Assembly: GCA_963920765.1 (NCBI GenBank)
Contig: OY987242.1
Span: 9,326,789-9,390,788 of the forward strand
Length of the DNA: 64,000 nt
Direction: 5' to 3'
Source: Ulota crispa
Lineage: Eukaryota; Streptophyta; Bryopsida; Orthotrichales; Orthotrichaceae
Positions within the stretch are counted from its first letter, which is position 1. Every line of letters starts with the position of its first letter. Positions 58,831-64,000 of the stretch are shown one piece after another. The notes below the pieces were generated by a model that saw nothing but the letters and a program-made list of their open reading frames with translations, did no database searches and had not been told where the DNA came from. Position numbers and translations under genes: made by a program.

Positions 58831-59430
58831 CAAAAACATATCTAGCATTTAAACCTATTAGAGACAAATTTGCAACTTCAAGTTTTTTTTTTCACTTTTG
58901 GTCAAACACTACACTAGAAATTTAATAATAATATTTAGTATTATGTTACTAATAGTGTTCCCTAAACTTTTACTATGGCCATTTTGAATTTCAAGTAGTT
59001 TACATTTTGAGTTATGTTCACCAAATCCTATCACCTCCTTTCTCTTACTGCTTGCTCTTTGTGGGCTTTTGTTGATTCCGCCCCCTTGCCTCTACCTTCC
59101 TATGCCTCGCTTGCGCATTGCCTCACCCAACGCCATTGCTTCACCTCCACTTCCGCTTGGTTCTTGACCCAATTTGACAACATTGCTATGCCCCCTCATA
59201 GTCTTTGCTTCTACCACAATTGTGCCGCTTGCCATTCATGTAATCCCTTCAAATGCTGCTAGCCTACTACAACTACACTAATTTGGTGAGTTACTCTTGC
59301 ACATGTTTTCTACAAAAAAAATTGAGGAATAGGTTTTGTATTGAATCCCACATTTCCTTACTTAGGGCCCTCCACAATTTATATGGGTTTCTACCTTTGC
59401 AATCATTGCTTGTTTTTTTCTTTGCTAACC
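58831..59430. other. Spacer, nothing recognised
   Basis: An 82-codon plus frame at 59014-59262 is rich in Cys, His and Ser, but with no regular spacing of metal ligands; not called. Confidence 0.4.
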
Positions 59431-59433
59431 TAA

Positions 59434-59820
59434 AGGCAGCTTCACACTATGGCCGAAGGTCAAGAGGCCATTGGTTTACACCAATCAGATTGCACGAAAC
59501 CGAGAGTCTGGACACTCAACCCTTCACACTAGAGGCCAAACTCCAAAGGCCGTCATCCCCCATTTGCCTACATGGCAGTATTTTATCATTCAAGGTTGAT
59601 GGTTTCTCAAAAGGAAGTTTGGGTTCAGCAAAAATGGAAACCCAAACTATGGGCAAGAGGCCATTAGTTTCAGCATTTAATGTTGTCAGTTTTAGCATTT
59701 ATTGTTATCAGTTTCAGCATTTATTGTCTATTTTCAGTAGATTTTCTTGACTTCTCAACAAAATTTGACCACTCAGATTGATGGCCTCTCGATTTGGCCG
59801 GTCATAATGTGAAGCCGCCT
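59434..59820. mobile_element. Harbinger/Tourist-like MITE (387 bp), TAA duplication
   Basis: TAA at 59431-59433 and 59821-59823. Ends AGGCAGCTTCACACTATGGC and ATAATGTGAAGCCGCCT are inverted. A GAGGCCATTGGTTT-like phrase recurs inside. Related by its ends to 47090-47442. Confidence 0.82.
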
Positions 59821-59823
59821 TAA

Positions 59824-60518
59824 GTACCTAACCTTATGTGCCTCACCTCTTCATTCCTTCCCCTTGCTCTTTTATTTCCTTTCACATCTTTTGTTCCCTA
59901 CTTTTGCTTTGCACATTCCTTGCTCTAAAGCAAAATATTGTCAGTTTTTTTTGTAAAGGTCATCAACTATTCTAAACCTATTTCAAGTAAAAATAAGAAA
60001 CAGTTTTTTTATATTTAAATCTTATATTAAGTTTTCCAAGCATCAATTATGACAAACGCATTTACACATCAATGTACATGTCGCCTGTCGGTCCTGTCCT
60101 TAGTAACTAAAATAATTTCTTTTAAAGTGAAGACTTAATGCCTTAATCCAGTTTATCTGCTCTTACTAGTTGCTAATAAATTGATATATCAATTTTGTTT
60201 TCTAATTTAATGTCATTTTTTTTTCGAAACCAAGTTTATTGCTCATATAATACAAATGGTAATTTATACAACAACAATGATTTACTTTTAATCTACGTTG
60301 ATTTCAAAAACAAAATTACTTGATCCTTTTCAATCATTGAACTGTCTTTTCTACGGCATTTAGAATTAATTATGAAATACATAGTTAAATTTTTATGTTT
60401 CTGGCTATCTACTTCATTTTGACTAATTTTGATTATACATGTGAACTTCATTTATATATGGAATTTTGAATTAATCATAAAATACTTAACTACATTATTA
60501 TATAATTATAAGTTGCAT
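59824..60518. other. AT-rich spacer, nothing recognised
   Basis: No gene or repeat of note up to the assembly gap. Confidence 0.4.
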
Positions 60519-60718
60519 NNNNNNNNNNNNNNNNNNNNNNNNNNNNNNNNNNNNNNNNNNNNNNNNNNNNNNNNNNNNNNNNNNNNNNNNNNNNNNNNNN
60601 NNNNNNNNNNNNNNNNNNNNNNNNNNNNNNNNNNNNNNNNNNNNNNNNNNNNNNNNNNNNNNNNNNNNNNNNNNNNNNNNNNNNNNNNNNNNNNNNNNNN
60701 NNNNNNNNNNNNNNNNNN
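60519..60718. other. Assembly gap, exactly 200 N
   Basis: A run of exactly 200 N, probably a placeholder for a gap of unknown true size. Sequence order across it is not guaranteed by the window. Confidence 1.
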
Positions 60719-61450
60719 ATAGCATCACAATGGTGAAAATTGTGTATGAATATTTTTACTAACAGTCATAGATTCCAATTTGACACTTCTATAAAGTAAA
60801 ACACTCTTAAATGTAAAAGCAAATGCGTACAAAGGCTAAGACATAGCCACAAACACTCTAATTGAGGCAATGACTTTACATTAAGTCATTTGGCGCTTTA
60901 AACAATTCAAGAAAATAGAGTTAAATCTTCTTTAGGTTTGCTAATTGAATTAGCACTTAGCCTATTATTAGCTCTAGACTTCACTTATACAAACTAGTCT
61001 AGGGATTGTAAAAATAACGTATTGCTCATATAAAAAATAGTTCCATAATCAAATCAACAACTCATAAATGTTTGCAATATTGTTTTATTATCTTTACAAG
61101 GTAGATTGACATTTAATGTAGAGAGAAGAATTAATAGAAATGCAAACAATATACCATGTGGATTTGTTGCAAAGGGGATTTCAATCTAACTTATTAAATG
61201 AAAGCTTCATAGACAACAGTGATAAAATTCATTTAGTACTTAATATTGACAATGATTTTACTTTAGAGAGGAGATATTCTTGTGCTAAAATAGTTTCAGG
61301 TAGAGATTTCATGACAATGGTTGTGAGAATTCTAGGAAAACATTAGGCCATAATGAAAACTTCTATGCTAATATTCATTAATGTAAATAATAATTATTCA
61401 TTAGGTGCCTTGACAATGACAAGGAAGGCTATATATTTCAGGAGTGGGGA
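60719..61450. other. AT-rich spacer, nothing recognised
   Basis: A 68-codon plus frame at 61140-61346 resembles no family. Confidence 0.4.
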
Positions 61451-61451
61451 T

Positions 61452-61684
61452 TCGTGAGCGGGGATCCGTTAGCCGTGAGTCGTGAGCCGTGAGCCATGAG
61501 CAAGAACTTTTAGTCAAAATAATATATTCCACCTATAACTGTGTACGTATGGCCCTATAATTATGCATTTTAAACTATCATCTCTTGAAAAACTTGCCAT
61601 TTTTTTTTTGTTATTTCAATGATTTTGAGTTGAGAATCTATTTTTGCTCACAAAATCTTGAATCCTTGCTCATGGCTCATTGTT
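61452..61684. mobile_element. Second copy of the CATGAGCC repeat with amplified left end
   Basis: The left end carries several GTGAGC/CCGTGAG units in tandem (about 61454-61500); the right end reads GCTCATGGCTCAT. The inside (TTTTAAACTATCATCTCTTG) matches 17124-17328. Confidence 0.5.
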
Positions 61685-64000
61685 ATACGTTCACCAAAGA
61701 CCATTGTCCTAACTATGATATTCATAATACAATTTATAAAACTAGACCAAAAGATTAGATGAATCAAAGTCTATTTTTTCAATATTTTAAAAAAACTTTA
61801 AAAGTATAAAGTTGATAAGCAACAACAAACTTACAATAATTAAAATGACAATTGTGCTAGTCATATTATCACTTCAAGATTGAGAAACATATTAGAAAAA
61901 TAAAACAATTTGTTTTGAAGTATATGCCTCTTTGCTCAACTTGCATTTGTCACTTTGCTAGTATTTTTATTATTTTAAGGATTAAAGATGCTTGGATCAA
62001 GTGATGGAAGAAAAAAAATTAATTATTAATTGAAGCCAATGCTTAACAAATACTTGCTTAAAGTGATGGTCAATGTTTTGGTAAGCTTACCAATCTTGGC
62101 AAAAACAAAATCTTCAATTGGCTATTGACGTATGATAGGTTTGAAAATGTCATCAAACAAGTAGATTGCAATCATTTATTATATGCTAGAAAGAATATAT
62201 ATGATTTAGTTGTGGAATGACATTAAAAACTGATAACTCTTAGAATTTGAATCATTGATTTTCAAAATTTTAACAAACGGTTGTAAAGCATATACCATGT
62301 TTTGATGAGCAAAATGTAGTTCAACATGCTAGGCCAGCTTAGATATGAGTTTTGTTCTTTTTGCCTTATATATAAATATGAAGTTTAGTACTTTGTTTTT
62401 TTCCATTCACAAGATTTTGTGATACATTTTGTAATATAAATTTTGTATTTTTCATATTTGATTTTCTTAATGAATACTTCAATTCAAAGTCTTTGTAAAT
62501 TTGATAAAATAATGTTTTTGTTTTTCATTATTATCATATAAAAGCAAAAAAATTGATTTTTATTGTTTCTACTTTGAGAAAATAAAATGCCAATTTGCAG
62601 AGGGTCATATTATCTATTTAATAAAGTTTTTTTTTTTTTTTTTTTTTTCATTTGTCATCATTAAGAAACACACTTCGTTCTATTTTTTTTTTTCTATTTT
62701 GAAAAAATTACAAATTCAGTTTGCATAGAATTGCTTCTTTTATTTTATAAATATTACGTTTGTATTTATTTATTGATCCAACATTAATTTATAAATTTAA
62801 GTCTACAAATTTTAGCATAATCAAATGTACTAAAACCTAACACTAAATGTAAACTTTGACAAATAGTGTATATATTAACACATGGTGTTGGTAACATTAA
62901 TCAGATTGTTGACATTTTGTGTTGGGGGTTTGTAATTAGTGTTGGCAACACTAAATATTACAATCCCCATAGTAGATACAATGATTTTTGTGAAATTTGA
63001 ATCAAAGATGTGTTTCATTGTTTCAATACTAGTTTTGAGCCTAGAGATTTTAAAGCACTCTAATTTGTGATTCAAAACATATCCCTAGCATATAGAAAAA
63101 TAACTTATTTGGATTTGTGCATGACAAGCAACTAATTTATCTCTTGGGCCAAAAAAAATTATGTCCATTGCAATAGTGCAACTATGTAGAAAGTCAAAGA
63201 GGCTAATATCCAATCAAATGGGTGAGCAACATACATCCTCCAAAATATATCTTTTAGACGATGTCAATGGTGCCCATTGTGCACCCTCCAATGTCTACCT
63301 TTTCATTTTTGAACCACCTTGTCTAAATGAACATTTTTGTCTTATCAAATTTGTCCAATTTGCTTGAATTTTCTCACGCACTTACTAGCACTCATGCAAC
63401 ATGATTCCAAGAGTTTTTGTCAATGGTAAGCATATCTAAAGTATTACATAATTCATGACAATACCAAATAAGTCAACATTGAAATTTTGCAATCAAGCTT
63501 ACGATACAAAACACTGTTTACAAAATTTGAGTACAAGAGTGGTTTTCTAAGAGCAGAAGTTTTTAGCATTTTTGGACAATGGAAACCAATCCAAAAACAA
63601 CCTTAGACATTACTTGTCAGACTCAACATCATAAATGTTGCTTCATTTCAATTCCAACAATGATTGCAAACTTTCTTATATTACTTTCATAGTAAAATAA
63701 TTGCATCGCGAGGTGAGAACCCATCTTTTTTCCATTTTTAGTATATGGTTTTGATTTCCACATTGTTATACCTCATTAATCCAAAATCCTAAAGGGCAAT
63801 GGTCAATTTGTGTCTTAAGTATTTCATCAATATTTATTTGAGTTTTAAATTGATGAGTTTTTGGATATTTATTGTTTCTTTTACCAAATCCCCAATCTAC
63901 ACTAAATATTGCATTTAAGTTCTCCTATATTAATTTTTTGACATTTTACACTATATTAATATTGATTGGTACTATGATATTTTTCATCAATAACTATTGC
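61685..64000. other. AT-rich spacer to the window end
   Basis: It contains a T run of about 23 bp near 62627-62649. Small frames at 62875-63075 and 63161-63367 are not convincing as genes. Confidence 0.4.

Noticed and set aside
60429-60728. Frames of 97 and 76 codons made mostly of X
   Set aside because: They run through the 200-N assembly gap.
1-64000. tRNA, rRNA and CRISPR-like arrays
   Set aside because: None was seen by eye. The only regular array is the minisatellite at 25.6-26.4 kb, which has no spacer structure. A tRNA scan was not possible, so a tRNA gene could have been missed.

Overview
This window is nuclear DNA from a land plant. The evidence is one spliced gene for a plant-specific C2H2 zinc-finger protein (two QALGGH fingers plus a DLNLP repression motif), set in long AT-rich spacer full of small terminal-inverted-repeat elements. 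One gene in 64 kb, an assembly gap of exactly 200 N and heavy MITE load suggest a large, repeat-rich genome. A non-seed plant (bryophyte, lycophyte or fern) is possible, but the sequence alone does not settle it.

Layout. 1-17.5 kb is spacer with short non-autonomous DNA transposons and no convincing gene. About 17.6-25.5 kb is a GC-richer island holding the zinc-finger gene on the minus strand: three coding exons between 19047 and 23146, encoding 813 residues, with its probable leader and promoter up to about 25.5 kb. A 14-bp C-rich minisatellite (25.56-26.40 kb) ends the island. 26.5-64 kb returns to AT-rich spacer with nested MITEs, a few GC-richer patches of unknown origin (43.4-43.9, 53.3-53.6, 54.8-56.3 kb) and the gap at 60519-60718.

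The main signal outside the gene is a set of mobile elements that share their ends. At least fourteen intervals begin TTAACCC(C/T)T and/or end AGGG(G/A)TTAA, fall into several size classes (92 to 939 bp) and lie at TTAA. One copy sits inside another MITE, and the same MITE, uninterrupted, occurs 20 kb away with a single TTAA at that point. So the elements insert into TTAA and duplicate it, the rule of piggyBac or Kolobok transposases, which is not usual for plant MITEs. A second unrelated family (ends GGGTGATTGCAAG, about 735 bp, 4-bp target duplications) and copies with TAA/TTA, TA, 8-bp and 9-bp duplications (Harbinger-, mariner-, hAT- and Mutator-like) are also present. None encodes a transposase here, so all must have been moved by enzymes encoded elsewhere.
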